Below, one piece after another: positions 1-10,835 of a stretch of 64,000 nucleotides of DNA; the first letter of the stretch is position 1; each line of letters begins with the position of its first letter. This DNA is from Siphonodentalium dalli (taxonomy: Eukaryota; Mollusca; Scaphopoda; Gadilida; Siphonodentaliidae), in assembly GCA_032622095.1 (NCBI GenBank), contig CP136063.1, positions 79,401,980 to 79,465,979 of the forward strand, given 5' to 3'. The translations under genes and the position numbers were made by a program. The notes beneath the pieces were generated by a model, which worked only from the letters and a program-made list of their open reading frames with translations, was not told the DNA's origin and did no database searches.

Positions 1-404
1 TAACCGTGATTATTCTATTGGCTTTGCACACAAGCACAGTCGGGGCCAGGCAATGTCTTCGACTTAAGTGGGGTATTCGAGTTACCGACGTTCGACTTAA
101 CGAAGTTTGACTGTATTCATATCACAAATAAATCCGTATCTGGCGTGTTTAGTGCACCACATACGAAACACGCCCATATGGCATTTCTTAAAATAACTTT
201 TGTCATCGACACGACTTACCAGATGTCCGCTCATTATAATGTGGTTTCACTTCGGCCCGGGCCATTCAACGGCATAACGGGTATACGCTCACTATGGGCT
301 TATTGCAGAATCAAATCCGTCCAATATCAACCTATGTAAATATTTACGTTCAATATTAACCTATTCGCATGAGGATATGTTGCAGCGGGAGATCATCAGT
401 CAAA
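1..404. other. No recognisable gene, AT-rich DNA
   Basis: Short open frames only, none with a recognisable domain, splice signals in phase or codon pattern that would support a gene. Confidence 0.4.
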
Positions 405-458
405 TATGTGACCCGCCATATCAAATCCAGTCGTAAGTCGGGATTTTGTGTACCCTGT

Positions 459-527
459 GCCAATGCATTCTCTTATATATGCGAGTCGACCATAGGTCGC
501 CTCGCATATATAAGAGAATGCATTGGC
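459..527 (+). repeat. 69-bp palindrome, copy 1 (forward)
   Basis: Arms of about 33 bp (GCCAATGCATTCTCTTATAT ... rest mirrored) around the 3-base centre ATA. The only arm mismatch is the T/C in GCGAGTCGACC versus GGTCGCCTCGC. Confidence 0.9.
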
Positions 528-748
528 CTAACAATTATTTATTATTTTTTTTAAATAAATGTTTCTTACAATTTTTAGGACATAAAATAAAAAAAAACAT
601 CCATTACCCTGCAGGGAGCCCCACACACATATAGAAGCATATAGAAGAGTGTCGTCTGCTCATGTTTGTCTGGGGCTCTGTATGGGTGAAATTATAAAAT
701 TGTTAAAGAATACAAGAAAAAATTATTAAAATTGTAAAAAATTGTTAG

Positions 749-817
749 GCCAATGTATTCTCTTATATATGCGAGGCGACCTATGGTCGACTCGCATATA
801 TAAGAGAATGCATTGGC
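749..817 (-). repeat. 69-bp palindrome, copy 2 (reverse)
   Basis: Reverse orientation of the same palindrome (GCGAGGCGACC, TAT centre, GGTCGACTCGC). One arm base differs (CAATGTATTC). It is followed by CACAGGG, as in other reverse copies. Confidence 0.9.
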
Positions 818-929
818 ACAGGGCTAAACAATCCCGACTTACGACTGGATTTGACATGGCGGGTCACATATATGAAATATCAAACTGTTTGCAGATGGAT
901 ATGTTGAGTTATCGTCCAGAAATAAAAAT

Positions 930-1012
930 AATCGGCACTATATAAATGGACAATTAAACGGACATGACTGATTCGAGCTTCCAAATTATGTCTACGTAAT
1001 TTGGAAGGGGGT
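930..1012 (-). repeat. Dispersed repeat fragment shared with 21540-21610 and 26185-26215
   Basis: The stretch around ATTAAACGGACATGACTG and CTACGTAATTTGGAAG is the reverse complement of sequence near 21541-21610, which includes CATGTCCGTTTAATT. A shorter match lies near 26190. Confidence 0.5.
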
Positions 1013-1123
1013 GTTAGATAGGTTGACAAATACACGAACTATTGCTATACCAGCTTTGTGCATTTGTTCAGTTAGGGATTTACATCGTTTTAGCCGTTAG
1101 GCCGTTTTACGACTGAATCAAGA

Positions 1124-1629
1124 TTAAAGGCACGTGAGGCCTTAGTTGTCGAAAATATTCATATTTGTTCCAATCACCGTAAACAGAAAAACATTAAAAC
1201 GCATACAGTTTCGTTCATAGATATATACCATGACCATCGCGTAAACAGCATGTTATCATAAAGACCTACTATATTTTACATAAGCAAGAGCCTGATTTTG
1301 TTACAGAAGACAGCACAATGCTACTGGCTAATCACACACAAATGGCATAAACGCTCTTTATTGGTTCCATATCAGGAATTCACCAACAATGAACGCTCTT
1401 TATGTTTACCATCATAATATAAACAAACACCAGAAAAGTAATTTTTTATGCTTTTGTTTACATAACAATGGTCAAACATGTGACAATAACATACTGTTTA
1501 TGCGATATTTCTTATTTGTATACGGATAAAGTCTAACTACATTTTGATGTTATTTCTGTTTGTGGCGGTTTTTGAAGGGTGGAAATATTTTCACAGGATA
1601 CCCACCGCCAATGCCAACCGTACCTTTAA
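1124..1629 (+). mobile_element. TTAA-flanked MITE, family B, copy 1
   Basis: It begins TTAAAGGCACGTGAGGCC and ends CCAACCGTACCTTTAA, giving imperfect terminal inverted repeats next to TTAA, the target site typical of piggyBac-type transposons. The interior holds AAAACGCATACAG, two AACGCTCTTTAT boxes and a 3' end with GTGGCGGTTTTTGA / CCCACCGCC. There is no open frame, so it is non-autonomous. Other copies start at 3187, 34733 and 46201, with an inverted copy at 63692. Confidence 0.8.
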
Positions 1630-1666
1630 GCGAAGCAACTGTGTTTTGGTGTAACCGTGAATTAGA

Positions 1667-2975
1667 CTAAAACGAGACAAAATATATACAAATAAAAGCA
1701 CCCAAATCAGAATGAGAGCGCTCTATTGGGGTCAGAACCATTAAGTAACTGACCATTGTGCAAACACATAACACTGAATATAAAACCGATATAAATACTG
1801 CTTTGAGAACAGAAAACATATAAAAGCTGCATGAATTGTATTCAAGAAATACAAATAATTTATTAAGCATATCGAAATATTTGAAGTAGCTGACAACTTC
1901 GCCTTCTGGATGATTGATAATATATTTAGAATATCTGATGAATCTGGCGTGAGTCTTAATCAATTCATCGAGTTGACAATCGAGTGTCTGACTCAGTAGG
2001 TGATCCCTCGCCCAAAAGCCAGCCCCCAACCACCAACTTGCATGGGTGTCCCTTTCCAACGATGACGCTTTCTCTCGAAGCATCGTATCGAACTTTGAAA
2101 ACTCAAAGCTCAACCTCTGCTTCTGAGAGTCTAAATTCTCGGCAGACCTTGGAGATTGTTGTATTTGGAACAATATCAACTTGCATAGATCTGGAGATGT
2201 CTCAACGACATAATCTGTATCCACTACCTGGGCTACGGGTTCTGGAACAAGAATAATATAATGTCTACTCAACTTGTGTTTCTATATGTAGTGATTTGAT
2301 TCTGATTTCTGACACCAACACACTGTGTTGTAGACACGATTGCTGAGTATGTGACCTGTGGAATGAATGGTCGAGGACCAACTGGGTTCTTAGCCTCTAT
2401 CTATGAAAGATGCTTCTCAGCTTTACATCGTTGAATGTTGAATTCATAGTCCCATTTATATAGCCCCAAAAGGGACATGAACAATCCATTGCAGACGTTT
2501 ACACATGTCTTAAGGTTCGTACAATCCTTATGGTCACGACCAGAAATAGAACATCGTGCACATATGATTTCTTTACTTTTACAATGTTCCAGGTCGTGGC
2601 CATACCCCTGACATTTAAAACATCACAATGTCTTTGGAGAATATGTGCTCAAATAAATTCATATACCCAACATTCAATGTTGGTGGATGTTCGCATCGAT
2701 TGAAAGTCGGAAGATAACTATGCAAAGGAACTGTTTGACCATCAACTGTCTTTGTAAATATACGAACTTCTATAACTCCCTGTGGTGGTAATATATGTTA
2801 ATTGTACACGAGCGTTAGCTTGAATTTGTGTTGAACATTCGATCAGAAGAGAGCCACTTAGCGGCCCAGTCCTGATCGGCTTGATAGATTTTAATTGGGC
2901 GGCTATGCTTTGTAGTGTTTTATCAATCACAAATATCAAAACCGATAACCAAGTATTGGGGATAGACCTCAGCAT
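1667..2975 (-). pseudogene. Degraded LINE ORF1 (gag-like) relic
   Basis: Read on the minus strand, the segment from 2975 contains a nucleic-acid-binding-like stretch (IAAQLKSIKPIR then GSLLIECSTQ). In another frame near 2610-2500 it has two zinc knuckles (CQGYGHDLEHC and CARCSISGRDHKDC). A further 201-residue open frame follows at 2272-1667, beginning MSRHYIILVPEPVAQ, with no domain I recognise. This order is usual for ORF1 proteins of Jockey/CR1-type non-LTR elements. At least two frame changes and stop codons break it, so it is a dead copy. No matching reverse transcriptase follows. The family assignment is inference. Confidence 0.55.
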
Positions 2976-3186
2976 CAGTCGAACTTAGCGGGTGGTCAAT
3001 CTTACGTTTTTGTTTGCTTGAGTTGCCATACGAAAAGCAAATAATCGACAACTAGCCCAGCAGTCGCCTCGGAATACCCTTCGAATTATGGTCGGACCAA
3101 AAACTGGTACAGAGCTGAAGCGGTGACCCGTTTAGACACTGCATATAGCAGCCTCCCCACATTGAGACAGGGTGAACATTACAAGA
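2976..3186. other. Nothing recognised
   Basis: Short unassigned spacer between the ORF1 relic and the next MITE. Confidence 0.3.
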
Positions 3187-3688
3187 TTAAAGGCACGTGC
3201 GGCCTTAATTGTCGAAAATATTCATATTTGTTCCCAACACCGTAAACAGAAAAACATTAAAACGCATACAGTTCCGTTCATATATACCATGACCATCACG
3301 TAAACAGCATGTTATCATAAAGACATACTATATTTTACCTAAGCAAGAACCTGATTGTGTTACAGAAGACAGCACAACGCTACTGGCTAATCACACACAA
3401 ATGGCATAAACGCTCTTTATTAGTTCCATATCAGGTATTCACCAACAAAGAACGCTCTTTATGTTTACCATCATAATATAAACAAACACCAGAAAAGTAA
3501 CTTTTTACGATTTTGTTTACATAACAATGGTCAAATATATGACCATAACATACTGTTTATGCGATATTTCTTATTTGTATACGGACAAAGTCTATCTACA
3601 TTTTGATGTTCTTTCTGTTTGTGGCGGTTTTTGACGGGTGGAGATATTTTCACAGGATACCCACCGCCAAGGCCAACCGTGTCTTTAA
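3187..3688 (+). mobile_element. TTAA-flanked MITE, family B, copy 2
   Basis: Very close to the copy at 1124, starting TTAAAGGCACGTGCGGCC and ending at CGTGTCTTTAA. It stops five bases before another TTAA element, so two TTAA insertions sit back to back. Confidence 0.8.
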
Positions 3689-3723
3689 AACATTTAACCC
3701 TTTACCCAACAGAACGGCCCTAT

Positions 3724-3792
3724 GCCAATGCATTCTCGTATATATACGAGTCGACCATAGGTCGCCTCGCATATATAAGAGAATGCATTGGC
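3724..3792 (+). repeat. 69-bp palindrome, copy 3 (forward)
   Basis: Forward orientation. The arms carry paired changes (CTCGTATATATACGAG on the left), but the asymmetric centre is unchanged. Confidence 0.9.
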
Positions 3793-3935
3793 TTAACAAA
3801 TATTAAAAATGATAAAATTGTCAAAGAATGTAGAAAATATTATAAAAATTGTTAAAAAATGTAAGAAAAAATAAAAAAAATTGTTAAAGAATGTAAGAAA
3901 AAAATGGTATAAAGTGTTAAAAAAGATTTTTTTAG

Positions 3936-4004
3936 GCCAATGCATTCTCTTATATATGCGAGGCGACCTATGGTCGACTCGCATATATAAGAGAATGCAT
4001 TGGC
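3936..4004 (-). repeat. 69-bp palindrome, copy 4 (reverse)
   Basis: Reverse orientation, preceded by a T-rich tract and followed by CACAGGGC. Confidence 0.9.
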
Positions 4005-4157
4005 ACAGGGCATAACTGTAACCATTACAATGTGGTCAATGAACCGGTTCCAATGATATCCATATTTGTATGGTGTTATTGAGACAGACCGAAGGTATTT
4101 TAGGCTGTTGAAGCTTTATTTGGGCGTTTTTGGCCGTTTTGTTGGGTAAAGGGTTAA

Positions 4158-4719
4158 CAGTCATGAAGACGAAATGTAAAGAAACAACATACATGAAAAC
4201 AGAACACACAACTAGACACCAGAAACAAAATAGCAGAAATATAATCTGAAACAGTGTGGAGAAGCGTGATTAGCCGATTGATTGAACAGGGTGCCATATT
4301 ATGGGTTTCTTGTCGATAGGCGGTAGGCCTATTCCACCCCGGGCCCACACGGGGTAAATATACCGGCTTCATATGCTTTGAACAATACATGCCGTGGTCA
4401 CAGCAACCATCTGGGACTGACGGATGCATGAACGGTGATTTAGCCCCACCCGAATTGTTTTTCGAAGGACAAACACACAAAGAAGTTAAAAACTAGACTG
4501 CTACTTGAGAAATTACTCGCTTCCGATAAACGGTACGGTGCGCCGTCGAAACGCAGTCGCGAAGCTACGGTACATTTCATGTGAAAAAAGTTTTAAAGTG
4601 CAATTATTTTGACGACAGAGATATAGAGAGTTTATCGAGAAGTTGGGATGAGTAATTATGAAGGTAATACTGCAATTATATATAAACTATTGACTCAAGA
4701 AGTGTGTTATAGTTTTAAG
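4158..4719. other. Nothing recognised
   Basis: Contains a 108-residue minus-strand open frame (4480-4154) with no identifiable domain. It overlaps the MITE end and is not accepted as a gene. Confidence 0.3.
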
Positions 4720-5100
4720 AAATCCGCGATAAACATGTTTTATCAATGTATGTGCCCCTCCTCATACCCCCATTCCTGCCATAGACGGCACCAATTATAC
4801 ATCTTTATTTCACACAATTAGATCCCCCGTATGATGGAGATGACTAGATATAAGATATATTGGTAGAAATCGGCGACAAAAATGTTTTTATTAATTATGG
4901 CGCCCCTCTCCCTTCCCTGACTCGGTCGGCACCAGTAGGTATTTTTAAACCTCGTCATATGATTCTCCATATCATGGAGATAACTATATACACATGTAAG
5001 TGTGGTGGGAATCGGCGATAAAACTATTACCATCGATTTTTATGTCACAACTCTCCCATCCCTTACTCCGATAGCGTCATTTTAGACATGTTTTAACCTG
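4720..5100. repeat. Degenerate tandem repeat, period about 145 bp
   Basis: Three units can be aligned by the landmark CGCGATAAACATG (4724), CGGCGACAAAAATG (about 4871) and CGGCGATAAAACT (about 5014). Each is followed by a TTTTAT..., a pyrimidine-rich CCCCTC/CTCCC block and an ATGGAGAT element. Confidence 0.55.
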
Positions 5101-5124
5101 CACCATTATCTTCCTCGTAAAATG

Positions 5125-5460
5125 TTACCCCATTTGGAGCCCTATATATGGGCCCCCGCTAATGTATATATCGGACAGACACATTCGCAAATATATATCA
5201 GATTTAAAGTCAGATACATGTATAATATCGGGAAGAATATCCTCTTTATCGGTCTCATTCCACGCAAATAATGTCACATTGTCAAGTTTACCACAAAAAC
5301 TATTCCCGGTAACGGAAATATCTTGGTACCAAGAATTGTCATTTGCTTGAATAACGAACTCGTCACAATGGGATTCATGCATATAGACATAAGGGGCAGA
5401 TTGCCGCTTGATACTCTTGCGTGTACAATTCTTAAATATTATGCTAAAGCTAAATGTCAT
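5125..5460 (-). CDS. Possible exon of unknown protein (uncertain)
   Basis: A 111-residue open frame on the minus strand without simple-sequence bias. It contains four cysteines (NCTRK, ESHCDEF, NSFCGK, LRMCLSD) and three possible N-glycosylation sequons (NCT, NVT, NET), which would suit an extracellular domain. A possible acceptor (TTTAAG) precedes NCTRK. I do not recognise the family, and no neighbouring exon could be matched in phase. It may be a chance open frame. Confidence 0.25.
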   Translation of the reverse strand: MTFSFSIIFKNCTRKSIKRQSAPYVYMHESHCDEFVIQANDNSWYQDISVTGNSFCGKLDNVTLFAWNETDKEDILPDIIHVSDFKSDIYLRMCLSDIYISGGPYIGLQMG

Positions 5461-6598
5461 ATTAAGGCAATTATCAAATTACGGACGAGTGTGATTTATG
5501 ATGTACGTGGCAACTGGAAAACCTGATTTTTTTCCAGGTAGGGAAATTTGCTCGAAACTACAACGAAATATCAAACATTTTGACTGGCTGCTTTCCAACT
5601 GTCAATAGTACTCGTTTAAATGCATCAGGTAACCATTATTTTGTAGGTGCTTACATTAAAACAGGTCTGACACTTTCGTAATGACAGTTTTGGTTTTCTC
5701 CCGATGACAACCTACGTCATACTAGGCTCAGCCTTCACGTATGGAGCGCGGTTTCCATTACTATGTTATCGCGTTCCCTGGCTAATTTCACCCATTTTTA
5801 ACCGGTTCAAAACATAGAAAAACATTATTTTCAGAATTGACGATCTAACCGAGATGATACCTTATTACCATCTCAGTGTAAGTGGTTGTCAAGCTCTACC
5901 GACGCTGTTCAGCGAAAACAACTTTTCATCATTCGGCTCCCTAATTATCATGTTGTATATTTTGCACAGGTTATTGAAGACGAATGTTTGTGGAATTTAG
6001 TCGTAACTACCATTGTAGAGACTATTTGCATACGACGTCAACTCGTTCGTGTACGGTCTTTCTGCGCGGATTTCCTATCAGTTTGGTATTGTTTGTTTGG
6101 TAGTTTGCATAGTCCAAATGAAGTGTATGGTAGTTCATTTACACTGATTTAGATACATTACATCACCATTTGCATTGAGCGTAATTGAGTCCGATCATGT
6201 CTTTTTTTTTTATCATTTATTCGTATATTTGGTACAATTTTCAATTATTACAATGGTGTATTACATACATGCATAATACAAACAGAAAGTACTAATTAAA
6301 CATTTTTATATTGTAACAGTATGTATAAATAAATGTGTCGCCATGCCCTACACATGTGTTTACTCTATATTTGCTGGAGATTTTGCACGTATGATGATTT
6401 TGGTCCTATACTTTGTGTAACGGCAGAGGAAACTAGGTTCTAGAAAAGTTGAAAGTTCTGTAGTAGTGCCAGATCATGTCGTCTCTAGAAGAATGTGAAG
6501 CGAAAACTGCGAGTAGCAATATATTGGAAACGAATGCAATTCTAAAGTACTGACTTGTCAGCTGGGAATACAAAAAGACAACAAAGACTGCTTGGGTG
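5461..6598. other. Nothing recognised
   Basis: AT-rich DNA. An 88-residue plus-strand open frame at 5886-6152 has no recognisable motif. Confidence 0.35.
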
Positions 6599-6628
6599 TT
6601 AACCCTTTACCCAACAGAAGGGCCCTGT

Positions 6629-6697
6629 GCCAATGCATTCTCTTATATATGCGAGTCGACCATAGGTCGCCTCGCATATATAAGAGAATGCATTGGC
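6629..6697 (+). repeat. 69-bp palindrome, copy 5 (forward)
   Basis: Matches the consensus, preceded by GGCCCTGT and followed by TTAACACATT. Confidence 0.9.
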
Positions 6698-6767
6698 TTA
6701 ACACATTAAAAATTAAAAAATTGTTAAAGAATGTAAGAAAAAATGGTAAAAAAAAGATTTTTTTTAG

Positions 6768-6836
6768 GCCAATGCATTCTCTTATATATGCGAGGCGACC
6801 TATGGTCGACTCGCATATATAAGAGAATGCATTGGC
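6768..6836 (-). repeat. 69-bp palindrome, copy 6 (reverse)
   Basis: Matches the reverse consensus. The spacer to copy 5 is only about 70 bp. Confidence 0.9.
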
Positions 6837-6989
6837 ACAGGGCATAACTGTAACTATCACAATGTGGTCAAGGAGCCGGTTCCAATGATATCCATATTTG
6901 TATGGTTCTATTGAGACAGAACGAAGATATTTTAGGCTGTTGAAGCTTTATTTGGCCGGTTTTGGCCGGTTTGTTGGGTAAAGGGTTAA

Positions 6990-7703
6990 CAAAAACAAGT
7001 GCGCCGCTGAGTATTCCGCACAATGTGGCTTTCTCTGGGGTTAATTCATTTTATAGGGTGGCATAATTCTAAAGATGTCTTAACACAGCCTGCAATGACC
7101 TGACAAAATGTATTGTTCGCGCTCCGCGTGTATAATGTTTCGCTGATTCTTGGTATACATGGGCGATGGGCGTTTTATTTATAGAAATGGGAATTTTTGG
7201 GACGGATTAAATGTCGAACTGCTACCCGGAGGCCGACTCGGCCTGGCCGAGTCCAGTAAAAGGTGTAGTTGGGAATTATGGTGAGACGCATGAGAAACCT
7301 TCAGTTATAAGCCGTATATAGTTGTTGTAATAATTTGTTGTTTTAACGGATATGAGTTGGTCATTCGTGAAACCAATATATTTTATATTCTATAATTACA
7401 ATCATGGGTACATCATATATTATCTTGAGCGCGTTACCATTTCTGGCATTGGTTTTCATCTATGTGGACACCCTTCACCCATCGTGATGCATGGCTATAC
7501 CGAAGATCATTCACATCCGAACTATAATGTCGGGATAGATGGATTGACGTATGTTGTACCTCAGAAGAGATGACGGGACCAACTTGTTAGTATGTGAATG
7601 TGTTTTGCTTCATGCTGCCCCTTGAGACCAATAAATGTCATAAAGGTCATAAAGGTCATCGAAATATGATCTGCAATGACAGAAATACAGAGATCAAGTT
7701 CAA
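6990..7703. other. Nothing recognised; one short GC palindrome
   Basis: Only a 19-bp palindrome (GACTCGGCC t GGCCGAGTC) near 7233-7251 stands out. Confidence 0.35.
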
Positions 7704-7775
7704 TCGACTTCTTAACCACAGCAGAATTATGGGTAACTTTTCAAGATTTAGTCGGAAATATGGCTTGTTGCCATT
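7704..7775 (+). repeat. Fragment matching the 5' leader of the LINE at 36.6 kb
   Basis: CACAGCAGAATTATGGGTAA and the following TTCAAGATTTAGTCGGAAATA match 36612-36660 almost exactly. The shared stretch is about 70 bp. Confidence 0.65.
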
Positions 7776-8619
7776 CATCGGAAAGCTCTCGCTAATGTGA
7801 AGTCCGCACATATTTGAAATGGAAACAGAAAGATTACCATTATAGGAATTTCCGCTGGGAAGGTAATATGATAGTGGATCATTAATACTTTGATATAGTG
7901 CACTCCAGTATACGCAGCATTACTCAATTTACTGTGATTTAAAAAATTGTAAATCTATAATAGTAATTAACAGGGACTAAGAGTCAAATAGAGATGATGA
8001 AGACTCTCTTGGGACAATACTACGACAACTTAATTGACGACATCCATTATATGTGCCTGTTAATTCGCCGAGGGTGGTTCATGTTTATACGAAAGATCTT
8101 TGAAATCAGACCTTTGATGACCGAAATGGAGAACTCAAAAGTTGTTAAAGAATGAGATGCCTTCGCCTCGAATCTGCTTGACATTGTGTTATTTCACCAA
8201 CCTTTTTGATATAGTTTTAGGACTACAATGTCAGGCCGCTGTATCTATAACGTGAGAATACGCTCTGTGTCCGATCTTACCAGCGAAACTTTGAGATGTC
8301 TGCCAGATATCCCTATAATATTACTACAACGTATGCACAGACCACACCCTGCGGACATCTTAAATTGCTTCTACATGTATATTGGAAATATTTTATTGAA
8401 TTCAATGCATGTGAACACAATTTTATCTTTATAGTGACGTCCCAGATGCCCGTTTGGTAAGTTGTGTTGTTATCTGATCAGCATAAATTTACAACGACGG
8501 TTTGGTTTAACACGACAATATAAACGAGAAGTTAAATAATTATGCTCATGATGTTGTTAACGAGAAATATATATTCGAAGTCCACTAATTGCTTAACGTT
8601 GTCATATATTCAGTTCGGT
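7776..8619. other. Nothing recognised
   Basis: Short open frames only, with no domain or repeat seen. Confidence 0.35.
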
Positions 8620-9450
8620 TGGTGTTCAAGACTTAAAATAGGGTAGGTAGATTGCAAACCATCGACAAAATTGTCTTTCTTGTTTGCCGTTCGCTTTTTG
8701 TTAGGTCCCGCAGGCTCTCGAGAACGAGCCCGTCCATAGTAATTTCATGATTGCATAGACTTTTCCTCACATCATCTGTTAAAACGTATAGCATATCATT
8801 TTAGTTCGTGGTATATTCAATACATTAACCAGGGTAGGGGGTAAAATTCGACTTTCGTATTTGTCAGTCGATTATTGTAAAGTGTCCCAGACTCTCAGGA
8901 ACCAACCCATCCATATAAATTATTTACGTTCTGGCAGAACTACCCACTGTCCCATCAGTTCGTGGTAATATCATGACTTAAAATAGCGTAGGGGGTCACA
9001 AAACCAGTTAAAATTTATTTTTGTTATTTGCCAGCCGCTTGTTTTAAAATGTGTCCCAGGCTGTCTGAAACCAATACAGCCTTATGTATCGTATTGTACC
9101 TGATAGTATGGCCATTGGATCACAACCTATATTTATATTGAGAATATAATCTCTTGGTATGTGATGTGTTCAAGACTTAATATAGGGCTGGGATATATAG
9201 AACAGTGAATATTCGCCTTTATTATTTGCCAGCCGCGTGTTATGAAGTGCCACATGGTGTGTATATCCTGATAAAACTAAAACATTTTTACACCCTCAGA
9301 GCATATCATTTCAACATGTGGTGTCTCCAAGGCTTCAAAACAGAAATTTTGCTTTTCTTATTAGCCAGCCACGTTTCGTATAGTGCTCATACTTTCTCAA
9401 CCCAAATGGGGCTGGATTTTTCGGTAATATTCAACATACCCTCGCGAAAT
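8620..9450 (+). repeat. Degenerate tandem array, about 135-200-bp units
   Basis: Five units are marked by TTTGCCGTTCGC (8683), TTGTCAGTCGAT (8861), TTTGCCAGCCGC (9028), TTTGCCAGCCGCG (9225) and TTAGCCAGCC (9361). In the first three units this is followed about 15-25 bp later by a GTCCC(A/G)GRCTSTC-type block, and units are separated by GACTTAAAATAGGGTAGG-like sequence. Confidence 0.7.
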
Positions 9451-9469
9451 AGGTTCATAATCCCATAGC

Positions 9470-10145
9470 GGACTTCTGTCCGTTATTCCGTTTTATGGCG
9501 CACAGTGAAAACACATTATAAAGAGCGTACGTCTGGTAAGTCGTGAGTTGGTTTATTCGTGTTATTTTCCGCCCATAATGAACTTATGCCCATAATAGCA
9601 ACCACCAAGGGTGAATGACGTCATATAATTTTTTCTATATCCATCAAGATCGCGGTTATAGATTTTGGAGAACTTGTCACGTGACTTCCGGTTAGAAACC
9701 GTGTGGAGATTTCAATAAACGCGGAATTGGAAATGAAGCATCGCGATACAAATGAAAGTAACTACTTCACAACTTACGAAGAATTCACATGTGATTTAAG
9801 TCTATTAATTTCATTTAGACTAATTTCGTTGGTCAGCTTAATGAAAACGAAAAACGAAGAAGTCTTGACGATAATCCAGAAAAGATTTTAGAATCCACGA
9901 CACGTCTTGTCAATTTGGCATGTCGTCTCCGTCGTGACCACTGCATGCTGTTACATAAATTATTCTTAGCGTTATGTCGCCGAAAAAAGGCAAATTTGAG
10001 GAACATCATGTGTGTTTGCTCCACTACGTGTCACGTACGACTCATGTTAACTTATAAGTCATTACAAGTCGATAGTGGCAATAAAACACTCTCATTTACA
10101 GTTCGTTATGGACTCAAGCGATTCTAAGCCGATTATGTACCAAAC
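9470..10145 (+). repeat. Family D repeat, decayed and interrupted copy
   Basis: The left part (GTCCGTTATTCCGTTTTATG to CCGCCCATAATGAAC) and right part (TTATAAGTCATTACAAGTCG to GAGAACAGG) match the two halves of the repeat at 15770. About 430 bp of foreign sequence (9605-10035) lies between them. Confidence 0.5.
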
Positions 10146-10744
10146 CAAATTATAAGCCCATAACGCGTTGATTTTCGGGAGAACAGGATGTATGTAATAT
10201 TAGTTTAATGCTGCATTTTTTCTGTGTGCAAAGTGGCGGGGTACTAAATTGCCAATTTTATTAACTGAAATAAGAACACAGTATGTGTTAACACAATATG
10301 AACTTCTCTGTGCGACTATTTATGGAACACCGATATGCTAATCTGTTTGTCCCATCGTTAAGTCTATTGCGTTCATCACCGAACTGCCACAGAAAAATGT
10401 TATGCCTGCATGGATTATATCAGCCGATGTTCTCACTGTGTTTTCCGTACATAATCTGGTAAAGCATGTAATTGTAGGTGGCATAACCAACTTACACACT
10501 TTCATACATTTTCCACAAAAAAGTATTCATTCCCCGTTGCCTATGGGTATTATACTAATAATAATAATGACCAGTTTTATTTAGCGATTAACCACTTACT
10601 TGCTCTAACACGCTTGGTACAATATTACCCCAGTCATTTGTACAAGCCAACCAATGAACCGGTTGCAGCCATTGCAGGCGCTGCTCCGACAATTGCACAT
10701 CGATCAAAGCGGCCAAGCCACTGCTATGTGGAGACTCAATGACC
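10146..10744. other. Nothing recognised
   Basis: No domain, repeat or RNA gene could be supported here. Confidence 0.3.
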
Positions 10745-10835
10745 GACGACGCGCTGCGAACCCATATCGACGTGTTTACAGCGAATACAAGTCCGACACT
10801 CTAACCACCGGACCACAGAGCTCCGATATACGTAG
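10745..10835 (-). repeat. tRNA-like sequence, probably a SINE head
   Basis: On the minus strand there is an A-box-like TGGTCCGGTGGTTAG (10815-10801) and a B-box-like GGGTTCGCAGC (10763-10753), spaced as in a tRNA. The acceptor ends do not pair, so it is a tRNA pseudogene or tRNA-derived SINE head rather than a functional tRNA. Confidence 0.5.

Larger units (their letters stand above)
405..870. mobile_element. Inverted-repeat element carrying a double hairpin
   Basis: The ends are inverted copies of each other: GTGACCCGCCATATCAAATC near 408 is matched by its reverse complement near 848-867, and the following CAGTCGTAAGTCGGGATT is also mirrored. Inside lie two 69-bp palindromes (459-527 and 749-817) in opposite orientation around an AT-rich spacer. 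The outer termini differ from the TTAA elements at 3694 and 6599, so this is the same inner module in a different outer element. There is no coding capacity. Confidence 0.7.
3694..4157 (+). mobile_element. TTAA MITE, family A (piggyBac-like), copy 1
   Basis: Ends are TTAACCCTTTACCCAAC and its mirror GTTGGGTAAAGGGTTAA. The TTAA target plus CCC terminus is the piggyBac pattern. It contains two 69-bp palindromes in mirror orientation (3724-3792, 3936-4004) around an AT-rich spacer with repeated 'AATGTAAGAAAAA' blocks. The right portion (GGCACAGGGCATAACTGTAA onward) is unique to this family. Confidence 0.85.
6599..6989 (+). mobile_element. TTAA MITE, family A, copy 2
   Basis: Same ends and layout as the copy at 3694 (TTAACCCTTTACCCAAC ... 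GTTGGGTAAAGGGTTAA). The AT spacer between the two palindromes is shorter. The right arm contains CCGGTTTTGGCCGGTTTG. Confidence 0.85.

Noticed and set aside
1984-2256. 90-residue plus-strand open frame
   Set aside because: It lies opposite the ORF1-like relic and shows no motif.
4154-4480. Cysteine-containing 108-residue frame as a secreted peptide gene
   Set aside because: No signal peptide, and the frame runs from the MITE border. Cysteines show no recognisable spacing.
446-6860. Recurring peptide with MRVDHRSPRIYKRMHW in many short open frames on both strands
   Set aside because: It is simply the translation of the 69-bp palindrome, which is why it appears on both strands. No evidence of a conserved protein.
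8620-9450. CRISPR-like array
   Set aside because: Repeats are long, diverged and unevenly spaced in an animal genome, so this is an ordinary tandem repeat.
10745-10835. Functional tRNA gene
   Set aside because: A and B boxes are present but the acceptor stem does not pair, so I call it a SINE-like head only.
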